Source of the DNA: Pseudomonadota bacterium
GTDB taxonomy: Bacteria > Pseudomonadota > Alphaproteobacteria > Rhodospirillales > Casp-alpha2
NCBI GenBank assembly: GCA_022563215.1
Contig: JADFNT010000015.1
Span: 1-14,183, forward strand
DNA: 14,183 nt
Direction: 5' to 3'
The translations under genes were made by a program, and so were the position numbers. This document shows, piece after piece, positions 8,778-14,183 of the stretch. How positions within the stretch are numbered: the first letter of the stretch is position 1; the number at the start of each line of letters is the position of its first letter. The notes beneath the pieces were generated by a model. It made no database searches, was not told the origin of the DNA, and worked only from the letters and a program-made list of their open reading frames with translations.

Positions 8778-9460
8778 CAGCCGACGTTCCCGGCGAACAG
8801 TTCGAGGGTGCGCTTGCGGGCCGTTTTGGCGCTTTCCTCGTCGTAGCTGCCGCGGCGGTCGCAGTTGAAGCCGTGCCCGGCGTCATAGACGTAGACGGCG
8901 AGGTCCGGGTGGGCGGCCGAAATGGCGTCCACGTCTTCCATCGGGATCGTGGCGTCATCCTTGCCGAAATGCAGGATCGTCGGGCATTTCGGCGTCTCGT
9001 CCTTGAGATCGACGAGTCCGCCGCCGTAATAACAGGCTGCGGCGTTGAAATCGAGCCGGCAGGCGGCGGCCCAGGCGACGACCCCGCCCCAGCAATAGCC
9101 GGTGATCCCGACCTTGCCGGCGCCTGAGACATCGGCATGGGCGGCGGCGACGTCGGCCATGACGGAATCGAGATTTTCGTTGCCCTGGGCCTTCAATTCG
9201 CGGCCGACGACGATGTTTTCGTCGGTATAGTCGAGCTCGACCCCCCGCTCGAAGCGGTCGAAGATGGCCGGCGCGATGGACAGATACCCCTCAGCCGCGT
9301 AACCGTCGGTGACGTCGCGGATATGGCCGTTGACGCCGAAAATTTCCTGGATAACTACGATGGCGCCCCGGGGGCCGTCTTTCGCATTGCCCTCGGGCTC
9401 GGCCCGGTAGGCGCTGAATTGGTGGCCGTCGGCGGCGGTTAAGGTGATGGTCTCGCCCAT
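8777..9460 (-). CDS. Dienelactone hydrolase family protein
   Basis: A 227-residue alpha/beta hydrolase of the dienelactone hydrolase family. The start is ATG 9458-9460, with an AAAGGGAGG ribosome site just upstream; a longer in-frame reading to 9595 covers non-conserved intergenic sequence. The Cys-Asp-His triad is C123 in GYCWGG, D169 in GKDDATIP and H206 in AGHGFNC. VVIQEIFGVNGHIRDVTDGYAAEGY (about 35-59) is the conserved N-terminal lid and oxyanion region, with the glutamate that pairs with the catalytic cysteine. Members hydrolyse dienelactones in chlorocatechol degradation, but many are uncharacterised esterases, and no catechol pathway is seen here. It is the first gene of the run that includes mtnP and mtnA and shares one base with mtnP. 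Confidence 0.93.
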
Positions 9461-9482
9461 GGGGTCCTCCCTTTGTTTTGTG

Positions 9483-9497
9483 GCGCTAAGGTAGCGC
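9483..9497. promoter_or_regulatory. Interrupted palindrome upstream of the mtn-containing operon
   Basis: GCGCTA-AGG-TAGCGC is a perfect 6-bp inverted repeat with a 3-base centre, 22 bases upstream of the dienelactone hydrolase ATG and next to its ribosome site. It could be an operator or a small mRNA hairpin affecting translation. No known regulator site was recognised. Confidence 0.35.
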
Positions 9498-9548
9498 GGA
9501 TTGGCCCCGGCGATAAAGCCCTTCAGGGAGAGGACCCGCCTCCCCATC

Positions 9549-9577
9549 TCGACAACAATTGGCCGATTGGTTAAGGT
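9549..9577 (+). promoter_or_regulatory. Candidate promoter for the M48 metalloprotease gene
   Basis: TCGACA (9549-9554, 5 of 6 to the -35 consensus) is followed after 17 bases by TAAGGT (9572-9577, 3 of 6 to the -10 consensus). The start point would lie about 35 bases before the ATG at 9619. The -10 is poor, so this is tentative. Confidence 0.25.
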
Positions 9578-9618
9578 AAAACAAAGGACGAGCACAACCC
9601 GGGGATGAGAGGTAACTC

Positions 9619-10731
9619 ATGAAACGGTTTATCGTCGGTGCTTTGATCTTACTGGTGGGATGCGCGGCCCCCACGACAAAGTCGGTCAAGATTAACCCCG
9701 TTCTCGCGGAAATCGAGGCGAAAAAGCAAAGCGAAATCGCCCTCCGAGATATCATTGCCGAAGAACGCCGTCTTTCGGAACTCTCCCACAAAATTCTTAC
9801 CGGCGCGGTTTCCCTTTGTGGGGAAAAGAAACGAAATATTCTGGGATTGTCGATCTGGAATAGGCAATCGATGAAAAAGGAATGGCGGGAAGCGGCCGCT
9901 AACCTTTACGGGGTTAGTAATGTGGTCAAGGTATCAAATGTCATTTCCGGCTCTCCAGCAGCAAAGGCGGGCATGGAACCGGGAGACGTATTGACCGCCA
10001 TCGAGGACTGGCCATTGCCGGTTGGCGATGGCGCGGTCAAAAAGACCCGGGAAAAGTTGAAAGAGATTCTGGAGAAAAACAAGGATTCAATATCGATCTA
10101 CTTGGTGCAGGAGGGAAAACAACGCACCGTTTCCGTCGAAGCAGTGTCTGCTTGCGATTACCCCGCCATCCTGGAACCCACGGATATCGTCAACGCCTAC
10201 GCCGACGGCAAGAATATCATCGTCACCCGCGGCATGATGGAATTCGCCAGGAATGACAAAGAACTGTCCCTGGTCCTGTCGCATGAGCTGGCCCACAACA
10301 CGATGAAGCACATTGATGCAAAACAACAGAACGCCCTAGCAGGGGCGGCCGGCGGTTTTGTAATCGATCTTATATTTGCCGCCCTCGGTGCCAATACCCA
10401 GGGCCAGTTTGCGGAACTTGGCGCCAAAGCAGGTGCCGGAGTCTATTCCGTCGAATTCGAACAGGAAGCTGATTATGTGGGCCTGTACGCAATGGCGTTA
10501 TCGAATCTTGAAATAGAGGGTGCGCCGAATTTCTGGCGGCGAATGGCGTCTAAATCTCCCGAAAGCATTAAGTTCAAGAGCACCCACCCGACAACACCGG
10601 AACGTTTTCTCGCACTTGAAGCGACCGTCAAGGAAATCAAGGCCAAACAGGCTTCGGGCGAACCACTGGTGCCTGACAGCAAGGAACCCGAAAAATCAAA
10701 GACGGAAAATTCCTTGCCGGCTGCGAATTAA
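9619..10731 (+). CDS. M48 family metalloprotease lipoprotein with PDZ domain
   Basis: A 370-residue protein with a lipoprotein signal: MKRFIVGALILLVGC, lipobox LVGC with C15 as the lipidated cysteine. Residue +2 is alanine, so outer-membrane sorting is expected under the Lol rule. A charged, probably helical stretch (about 28-60) leads to a PDZ-like domain (about 95-178; SGSPAAKAGMEPGDVLTAI). The M48 peptidase domain follows: HELAH at 222-226 (zinc ligands H222 and H226, catalytic E223), a hydrophobic segment at 239-258, EQEAD at 281-285 supplying the third ligand, and STHPTTPERF at 321-330. It is likely a periplasmic quality-control protease like BepA/LoiP, with a PDZ domain for substrate recognition. 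The ATG has GAGAGG upstream. It is the only plus-strand gene of the main region and has visibly lower GC than its neighbours. Confidence 0.93.
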   Translation: MKRFIVGALILLVGCAAPTTKSVKINPVLAEIEAKKQSEIALRDIIAEERRLSELSHKILTGAVSLCGEKKRNILGLSIWNRQSMKKEWREAAANLYGVSNVVKVSNVISGSPAAKAGMEPGDVLTAIEDWPLPVGDGAVKKTREKLKEILEKNKDSISIYLVQEGKQRTVSVEAVSACDYPAILEPTDIVNAYADGKNIIVTRGMMEFARNDKELSLVLSHELAHNTMKHIDAKQQNALAGAAGGFVIDLIFAALGANTQGQFAELGAKAGAGVYSVEFEQEADYVGLYAMALSNLEIEGAPNFWRRMASKSPESIKFKSTHPTTPERFLALEATVKEIKAKQASGEPLVPDSKEPEKSKTENSLPAAN

Positions 10732-10743
10732 AAGTTTTCCTAG

Positions 10744-10776
10744 CCCCGACCGAAGCCCGGCCGCCGCCGGGAGGGG
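10744..10776. terminator. Possible bidirectional hairpin between convergent genes
   Basis: CCCGGC (10756-10761) and GCCGGG (10766-10771) form a perfect stem with a CGCC loop; outer CCCC (10744-10747) and GGGG (10773-10776) can extend it imperfectly. It lies between the convergent ends of the M48 gene and ychF. There is no adjacent T-run in either direction, so termination is only suggested by position. Confidence 0.35.
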
Positions 10777-10777
10777 A

Positions 10778-11878
10778 CTAAACATTAAACCGGAACAACA
10801 AAACGTCGCCGTCCCGGACATTATAATCGCGGCCTTCGGCGCGCATTTTGCCGGCGTCCTTGGCCGCCTGTTCACCGCCGAGGCCGACGAAATCGTCATA
10901 GGAAATGGTCTCGGCGCAGATGAACCCGCGGGCGAAATCGGTGTGGACTTGGCCCGCCGCCTCAAGCGCCGTGGCGCCCGAGGGCAGCGTCCGGGCGCGG
11001 GCCTCTTTCTCGTTCGCGGTGAAATAGGTAATCAGGTCCAGCAGCCGGTAACCGGCGGCAATGACCCGGTCCAACCCGGTTTCGGCCAGGCCTAAGGTTT
11101 CGAGGAACTCCGTGCGTTCGGCCGGATCGGAAAGCTGCGCCACCTCGTCTTCGATCCTGGCCGAGATCACCACCGCCCCGGCGCCCTCGGCTTCGGCCAT
11201 GGCGGCCGCCTTGACGCTCAAATCGTTGCCGTCGGCGGCGGCGTCCTCGTCGACGTTGAGGACATACAGCACCGGCTTCGCCGTCAACAGGCCAAGGCCC
11301 TTGAAGACCTTCGCATCATCCGCCGACACCTCCAACAGCCGCGCCGGCTTCCCAACCTCGAGCAAACTCAGCGCCTGTTCCGCCAACTTCAATTCCCCCG
11401 CCGCCGCCTTATCGCCGCCCCGGGTTTTCTTGACCAGGGCCTCGGACCGCCGCGATAGGCTTTCCATGTCGGCCAGCATCAACTCCGTGGTTACCGTCTC
11501 GGCGTCGCCGGCGGGATCGGGGGCGCCGGTCACGTGGGCGACACCGCCTTCGTCGAAACAGCGCAGCACGTGGCAGAGGGCGTCGACCTCGCGGATTTGA
11601 CCCAGGAACTGGTTGCCCAGCCCCTCGCCCTTGGACGCCCCTTTTACCAGCCCGGCGATATCGACGAATTCGAGCTGCGTCGGCACCATCTGTTGCGGCT
11701 GGACGATATCGGCAATGGCGTCCAGGCGGCCGTCGGCGACGGCGACCCGGCCGACGTTGGGCTCGATGGTGGTAAACGGAAAATTGGCGGCCTCCGCCGC
11801 CTGGGACTGGGTCAGGGCGTTGAACAGCGTCGATTTGCCGACGTTGGGAAGCCCGACGATGCCGCAGTTAAACCCCAT
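10778..11878 (-). CDS. ychF: Redox-regulated ATPase YchF
   Basis: A 366-residue Obg-family P-loop ATPase (YchF/OLA1) that binds ribosomes and is linked to stress responses. The P-loop GLPNVGKS is at residues 9-16, followed by the switch I region NFPFTTIEPNVG, the switch II region DIAGLVKGASKGEGLGNQFL (73-92), and NVDE at 208-211, which replaces the usual NKxD and accounts for the family's preference for ATP over GTP. The C-terminal TGS domain (about 280-366) ends in GDVLLFRFNV. The length is normal. The ATG lies within the end of pth (11-base overlap) with an AGGAAG ribosome site. The pth-ychF pair is a widely conserved arrangement in proteobacteria. Confidence 0.98.
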   Translation of the reverse strand: MGFNCGIVGLPNVGKSTLFNALTQSQAAEAANFPFTTIEPNVGRVAVADGRLDAIADIVQPQQMVPTQLEFVDIAGLVKGASKGEGLGNQFLGQIREVDALCHVLRCFDEGGVAHVTGAPDPAGDAETVTTELMLADMESLSRRSEALVKKTRGGDKAAAGELKLAEQALSLLEVGKPARLLEVSADDAKVFKGLGLLTAKPVLYVLNVDEDAAADGNDLSVKAAAMAEAEGAGAVVISARIEDEVAQLSDPAERTEFLETLGLAETGLDRVIAAGYRLLDLITYFTANEKEARARTLPSGATALEAAGQVHTDFARGFICAETISYDDFVGLGGEQAAKDAGKMRAEGRDYNVRDGDVLLFRFNV

Positions 11879-12461
11879 TGCCGCCGTTTTCTTCCTGCCT
11901 TGACGCCTCGGCGGCTTTGCTCATATAGGCAGAGTCCTCGCCCTCGATCAAAAGTCCGGCGTGTTCGGCGAGGGCGTCGAGCACCTTTTCCACCCACTGG
12001 GCGTCGGCCTTGGCGAAGTTCTTGAGCACGTGCCCGGTGACCTTGTCCTTGTCCCCGGGGTGGCCGATGCCGAGGCGCACGCGGCCGTAATCGGGGCCGA
12101 TGTGGGCGTGGATGGAGCGCAACCCGTTGTGCCCGGCGTGGCCGCCGCCCCTTTTGACCCGCACCTTGCCGGCCACAAGATCGATTTCGTCGTGGAAGAT
12201 GATGATGTCCTCGGGCGGGATTTTATAAAACGCGCGCGCCGCTTCGACGGATTGGCCCGATTCGTTCATGAAGGTTTTGGGCTTCAGGGCCAGGACCTTG
12301 GTTCTCGAGATTTCCCCCTCGGCGACCAGGCCCCGGAACTTGGCCCGGAACGGCCCGAAGCCATGATGGCGGGCAATTTCATCCACGGCCATGAATCCGA
12401 TGTTGTGACGGTGTTTTGCGTATTCGGGGCCCGGGTTTCCCAGTCCGACCAGCAGCAGCAT
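11868..12461 (-). CDS. pth: Peptidyl-tRNA hydrolase
   Basis: A 197-residue bacterial Pth, which releases peptides from prematurely dropped peptidyl-tRNA and is essential in most bacteria. I start at ATG 12459-12461 (MLLLVGLGNPG), preceded by GGAG at 8 bases; an in-frame GTG 9 bases further upstream lacks a site. H19 in KHRHN is the catalytic histidine; N66 in KTFMNESG, D91 in FHDEID and N112 in GHNG are the other conserved active-site residues. RVKRGGGHAGHNGLRS is the tRNA-contacting signature. The C-terminus (about 180-197) is a polar tail. It follows rplY by 27 bases and overlaps ychF by 11, so rplY-pth-ychF probably form one operon. Confidence 0.97.
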   Translation of the reverse strand: MLLLVGLGNPGPEYAKHRHNIGFMAVDEIARHHGFGPFRAKFRGLVAEGEISRTKVLALKPKTFMNESGQSVEAARAFYKIPPEDIIIFHDEIDLVAGKVRVKRGGGHAGHNGLRSIHAHIGPDYGRVRLGIGHPGDKDKVTGHVLKNFAKADAQWVEKVLDALAEHAGLLIEGEDSAYMSKAAEASRQEENGGNGV

Positions 12462-12488
12462 GGCTCGCACTCCGGCGGTGGCGGGTTA

Positions 12489-13220
12489 TTAGGAGTCCTT
12501 GTCGCCTTCGGCCTTGTCTTCGCCTTCGGCTTTCTCCTCGCCTTCTCCCTCGCCCTCTTCGCCTTCGACGCCCTCTTCTCCCTCTTCTCCCTCTTCACCT
12601 TCTTCGCCTTCGACGCCTTCCTCGTCTTCTTCCTCTTCCTCGATCTCGACCAGGATCGTCGGCGCGGCGATGGTGGCGACGGTGAAGTCACGGTCGGCAA
12701 CGGCCAGTTCCACGTCTTCGGGTACTTCGAGGGCGCTGATATGGACGCTGTCGCCGATGTCCAGCCCGGTCAGGTCGACGGTGATGCTTTCCGGGACCGA
12801 ATCCGGCTTGCAGCGCATCTCGATCGTGTGACGGACGACGTTGAGCACGCCGCCGCGTTTGAGGCCGGGGCTTTCCTCGTGGTTTTCGAACACCACCTGG
12901 ACGTCGATATTGAGCCGGGTGGCTTCGCTGAAGCGCATGAAATCGACATGGATGGGGCGGTCGGTGACCGGGTCCACCTGCAGATCGCGGGCCAGCACCC
13001 GATGTTTCTTGCCGCCGATCTCGATCTCGAACACGCGGGCGAAGAAACCGGGGCCCCTGAGCTGCTGCTGCAGGTCCAGGGGGTCGATGGAAATCAGCAC
13101 CGAGGCTTCCTTGTTGCCGTAAATCACCGCCGGAACCCGGCCGGCGCGGCGGGTTGCCCGGGCCGCGCCCTTGCCGGTGCCTTGGCGCAATTCGGCGGCC
13201 AGTAACGTTGCTTGGGCCAT
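12489..13220 (-). CDS. rplY: 50S ribosomal protein L25 (TL5/Ctc long form)
   Basis: A 243-residue protein of the long Ctc/TL5 form of L25, which binds 5S rRNA. The N-terminal RNA-binding domain (about 4-95) contains ELRQGTGKGAARATRRAGRVPAVIYG and VDPVTDRPIHVDFMR. The C-terminal beta domain (about 100-190) contains VLNVVRHTIEMRCKPDSVPESITVDLTGL. From about residue 194 the protein is an acidic low-complexity tail of Glu and Gly with a few Val, Lys and Asp. ATG 13218-13220 has AGGAG 9 bases upstream. It is placed between prs and pth, the usual alphaproteobacterial order. Many alphaproteobacterial L25 proteins carry acidic tails, but this one is strikingly repetitive in both protein and DNA. Confidence 0.97.
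   Translation of the reverse strand: MAQATLLAAELRQGTGKGAARATRRAGRVPAVIYGNKEASVLISIDPLDLQQQLRGPGFFARVFEIEIGGKKHRVLARDLQVDPVTDRPIHVDFMRFSEATRLNIDVQVVFENHEESPGLKRGGVLNVVRHTIEMRCKPDSVPESITVDLTGLDIGDSVHISALEVPEDVELAVADRDFTVATIAAPTILVEIEEEEEDEEGVEGEEGEEGEEGEEGVEGEEGEGEGEEKAEGEDKAEGDKDS
12492..12641 (-). repeat. Low-complexity Glu/Gly-coding repeat at the rplY 3' end
   Basis: On the plus strand this reads as runs of CTTC, CTCC and GCCTTCG units, coding on the minus strand for repeated EGE, EEG and GVEGEEG. Imperfect units of about 9 bases repeat in tandem. Such tracts can change length by slippage in multiples of three, and they also generate artefactual long serine/proline-rich frames on the opposite strand. 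Confidence 0.8.
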
Positions 13221-13253
13221 GTCATAAAACTCCTAAGCTTCCGCCCCTCTCGA

Positions 13254-13280
13254 GGCCGGGGATACATACCTTTCCCGGCC
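13254..13280. other. GC-rich inverted repeat between prs and rplY
   Basis: GGCCGGG (13254-13260) and CCCGGCC (13274-13280) form a 7-bp perfect stem around a 13-base AT-richer loop in the 93-base prs-rplY gap. No T-run follows on the minus strand, so it may be a leader hairpin or a weak terminator of prs. The rest of the gap shows only the rplY ribosome site. Confidence 0.3.
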
Positions 13281-13313
13281 CCTGGGGTCAATCAATGAAG
13301 TCGATCGAATCGA

Positions 13314-13634
13314 TTAATCGAACAGGCTCGAGACCGACGATTCATCGCTGATCCGGCGGATCGCCTCGGCCATCAGCGGCGCGATGGTCAACTGGTCGAT
13401 ATTGTGCGAGACGCGGACGGCCTCGGTGCTCTGGATGGAGTCGGTGATGACCAGTTTTTCCAACGGCGACGACGACACCCGGGCGACGGCGCCGCCTGAC
13501 AGAACCCCGTGGGTCACGTACGCGTGCACCGAGGTCGCGCCCTCTTCCATCAACGCCTCGGCGGCGTTGCACAGGGTGCCCGCGGAATCGACGATATCGT
13601 CGACGAGGACGCAGTGGCGGCCCTTCACCTCGCC
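13314..13634 (-). CDS. prs: Ribose-phosphate pyrophosphokinase, C-terminal fragment
   Basis: The last 106 residues of phosphoribosyl-diphosphate synthetase, which makes PRPP from ribose-5-phosphate and ATP. The fragment begins at GEVKGRHC and contains the PRPP/ribose-phosphate binding loop VDDIVDSAGT, followed by HGVLSGGAVARV, LVITDSI and IAPLMAEAIRRI, all at family-normal spacing, and ends in TAA. The preceding two thirds (ATP-binding and N-terminal domains) are missing: upstream of residue G of GEVKG the reading frame stays open but the sequence no longer resembles Prs, where MNVI or similar would be expected. The break lies near 13634-13640. Since prs is normally single-copy and important, this looks like an assembly join and not a true pseudogene. 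Confidence 0.9.
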   Translation of the reverse strand, partial: GEVKGRHCVLVDDIVDSAGTLCNAAEALMEEGATSVHAYVTHGVLSGGAVARVSSSPLEKLVITDSIQSTEAVRVSHNIDQLTIAPLMAEAIRRISDESSVSSLFD

Positions 13635-13742
13635 GAAAATCAGGCACGCCCCGTCTTTGTCTGGTCGAGTTTCTCTGTGCTCGAGCTCCGCCAACCATTC
13701 CTCCCAGTCTTTTTCTTCCGTGGTGCCCGTGACATCGCGGCA
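13635..13742. other. Short segment of unknown origin between two junctions
   Basis: About 108 bases with intermediate GC lie between the prs fragment and the AT-rich SusC-like sequence. The minus strand stays open through it in the prs frame and gives a protein-like, charged peptide including EEKDWEEWLAELEHRE and RPDKDGACLI. I do not recognise it with confidence; the KDG motif faintly recalls N-termini of some mobile-element replication proteins. It is probably a third source fragment at a chimeric join. Confidence 0.5.
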
Positions 13743-14171
13743 ATTGCTGTACCTGGTGAAGAATTTCAATTATTTGCTTTTGGCTACTTAAGAGATGAAG
13801 CAACTGGCAGACCAATTATTAACCCTGATACAGGAAGAAGAATAGCAGGTGAGGCTAGAACTTTTGGTTCAGTTTTACCAGACTGGACAGCTGGATGGAT
13901 AAACACTTTCACTTATAAAAACTTTTCTATAACTGCTTTAATTGATGTAAGATGGGGAGGTGTAATGAAATCTTCTACTGTTGAAAGCTTACAAGTTGGC
14001 GGATTAGTAAAAGAAACACTTCTTAATAGAGAAGGAACTTTTATAGATATTGAGGGAGTTCTTGTTGATGGTAATGGTAATGTGACTGATAATAATGTTC
14101 CTTTGATTAATGCACAAGATTTCTGGACATCATTAAATGATAATAGTGTTTTATTAAAATGTTCTGTGTGA
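13743..14171 (+). CDS. SusC/RagA-type TonB-linked outer membrane protein, internal/C-terminal fragment
   Basis: About 142 residues of a SusC/RagA family TonB-dependent receptor, the outer-membrane import pore of Bacteroidota glycan and peptide uptake systems. The order of motifs fits the late barrel region: GEEFQLFAFGYLRDE, TGRPIINPDTGR, FGSVLPDWTAGWINTFTYKNFS, LIDVRWGGVMKSSTVESLQVGG, ETLLNREG, and AQDFWTSLND. The N-terminal plug and most of the barrel are missing to the left, and the expected final strands are missing to the right. The sequence is AT-rich with codons such as AGA, ATA and TTA, unlike the rest of the window, and the frame ends in a premature TGA close to the edge. It is almost certainly from a different organism than the neighbouring genes. 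Confidence 0.85.
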   Translation: MAVPGEEFQLFAFGYLRDEATGRPIINPDTGRRIAGEARTFGSVLPDWTAGWINTFTYKNFSITALIDVRWGGVMKSSTVESLQVGGLVKETLLNREGTFIDIEGVLVDGNGNVTDNNVPLINAQDFWTSLNDNSVLLKCSV

Positions 14172-14183
14172 GAATATCCTATA

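Larger units (their letters stand above)
9470..9587. repeat. 10-bp inverted repeats flanking the divergent promoter region
   Basis: CCTTTGTTTT at 9470-9479 and its exact reverse complement AAAACAAAGG at 9578-9587 sit near the two ends of the 158-base divergent intergenic region. The first copy overlaps the ribosome site of the dienelactone hydrolase gene. They may be paired regulator sites or coincidence. Confidence 0.35.

Noticed and set aside
9605..9622. A five-codon upstream open frame overlapping the M48 start as ATGA
   Set aside because: It contains the ribosome site of the real gene and lacks one of its own; the overlap is most likely chance.
12492..12641. Possible CRISPR-like or satellite array
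   Set aside because: The repeats are codon-level Glu/Gly units within rplY, with no constant repeat and unique spacer pattern.
11961..13205. A 414-codon plus-strand open frame opposite pth and rplY
   Set aside because: It is antisense to two clear, conserved genes; its product is low-complexity, rich in Phe, Leu and Asp from the opposite strand of the acidic tail, and matches no family.
13509..14171. A single 220-residue plus-strand protein spanning the right end
   Set aside because: Its first third is the antisense of the prs fragment and the unknown sliver; only the part from about 13743 shows SusC features.

Overview
The window is almost entirely high-GC DNA with very tight gene packing, a strong codon bias toward G/C at third positions, and a prs-rplY-pth-ychF gene order typical of alphaproteobacteria (Rhodospirillales-like, by family resemblance only). 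All genes but one lie on the minus strand. The last ~440 bases are abruptly AT-rich and encode part of a SusC/RagA-type TonB-dependent receptor, a Bacteroidota family, so the right end looks like a chimeric join and not natural gene order.

Layout, left to right (minus-strand operons are transcribed right to left). (1) 1-2315: a nitroreductase (TTG start) followed by a bifunctional class II aldolase/short-chain dehydrogenase that runs off the left edge. (2) 2395-5294: a candidate promoter, an exported MBL-fold protein with a degenerate metal motif, a DenD-like D-erythronate dehydrogenase, a Tat-exported aldo/keto reductase and a hairpin terminator; denD and the reductase overlap by ATGA. (3) 5331-9460: a six-gene run of dienelactone hydrolase, mtnP, an ICMT-like membrane methyltransferase, a DUF1330 protein, mtnA and a glutathione S-transferase, with gaps of 18 bases or less or with overlaps. 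MtnP and MtnA are consecutive steps of 5'-methylthioadenosine salvage. (4) 9461-9618: a divergent intergenic region with inverted repeats. (5) 9619-10731, plus strand: a lipoprotein M48 metalloprotease with a PDZ domain, of visibly lower GC. (6) 10778-13634: ychF, pth, rplY with a long acidic tail, and the 3' third of prs. (7) 13635-14183: a ~108-base segment of unknown origin, then the SusC fragment.

No tRNA, rRNA, CRISPR array, insertion sequence or phage module was seen, and no intergenic stretch exceeds about 160 bases. I do not see a convincing wholly new system. The points most worth a second look are the double junction near 13635-13742, the metal-ligand substitutions in the exported MBL protein, and the unusual company kept by mtnP and mtnA.
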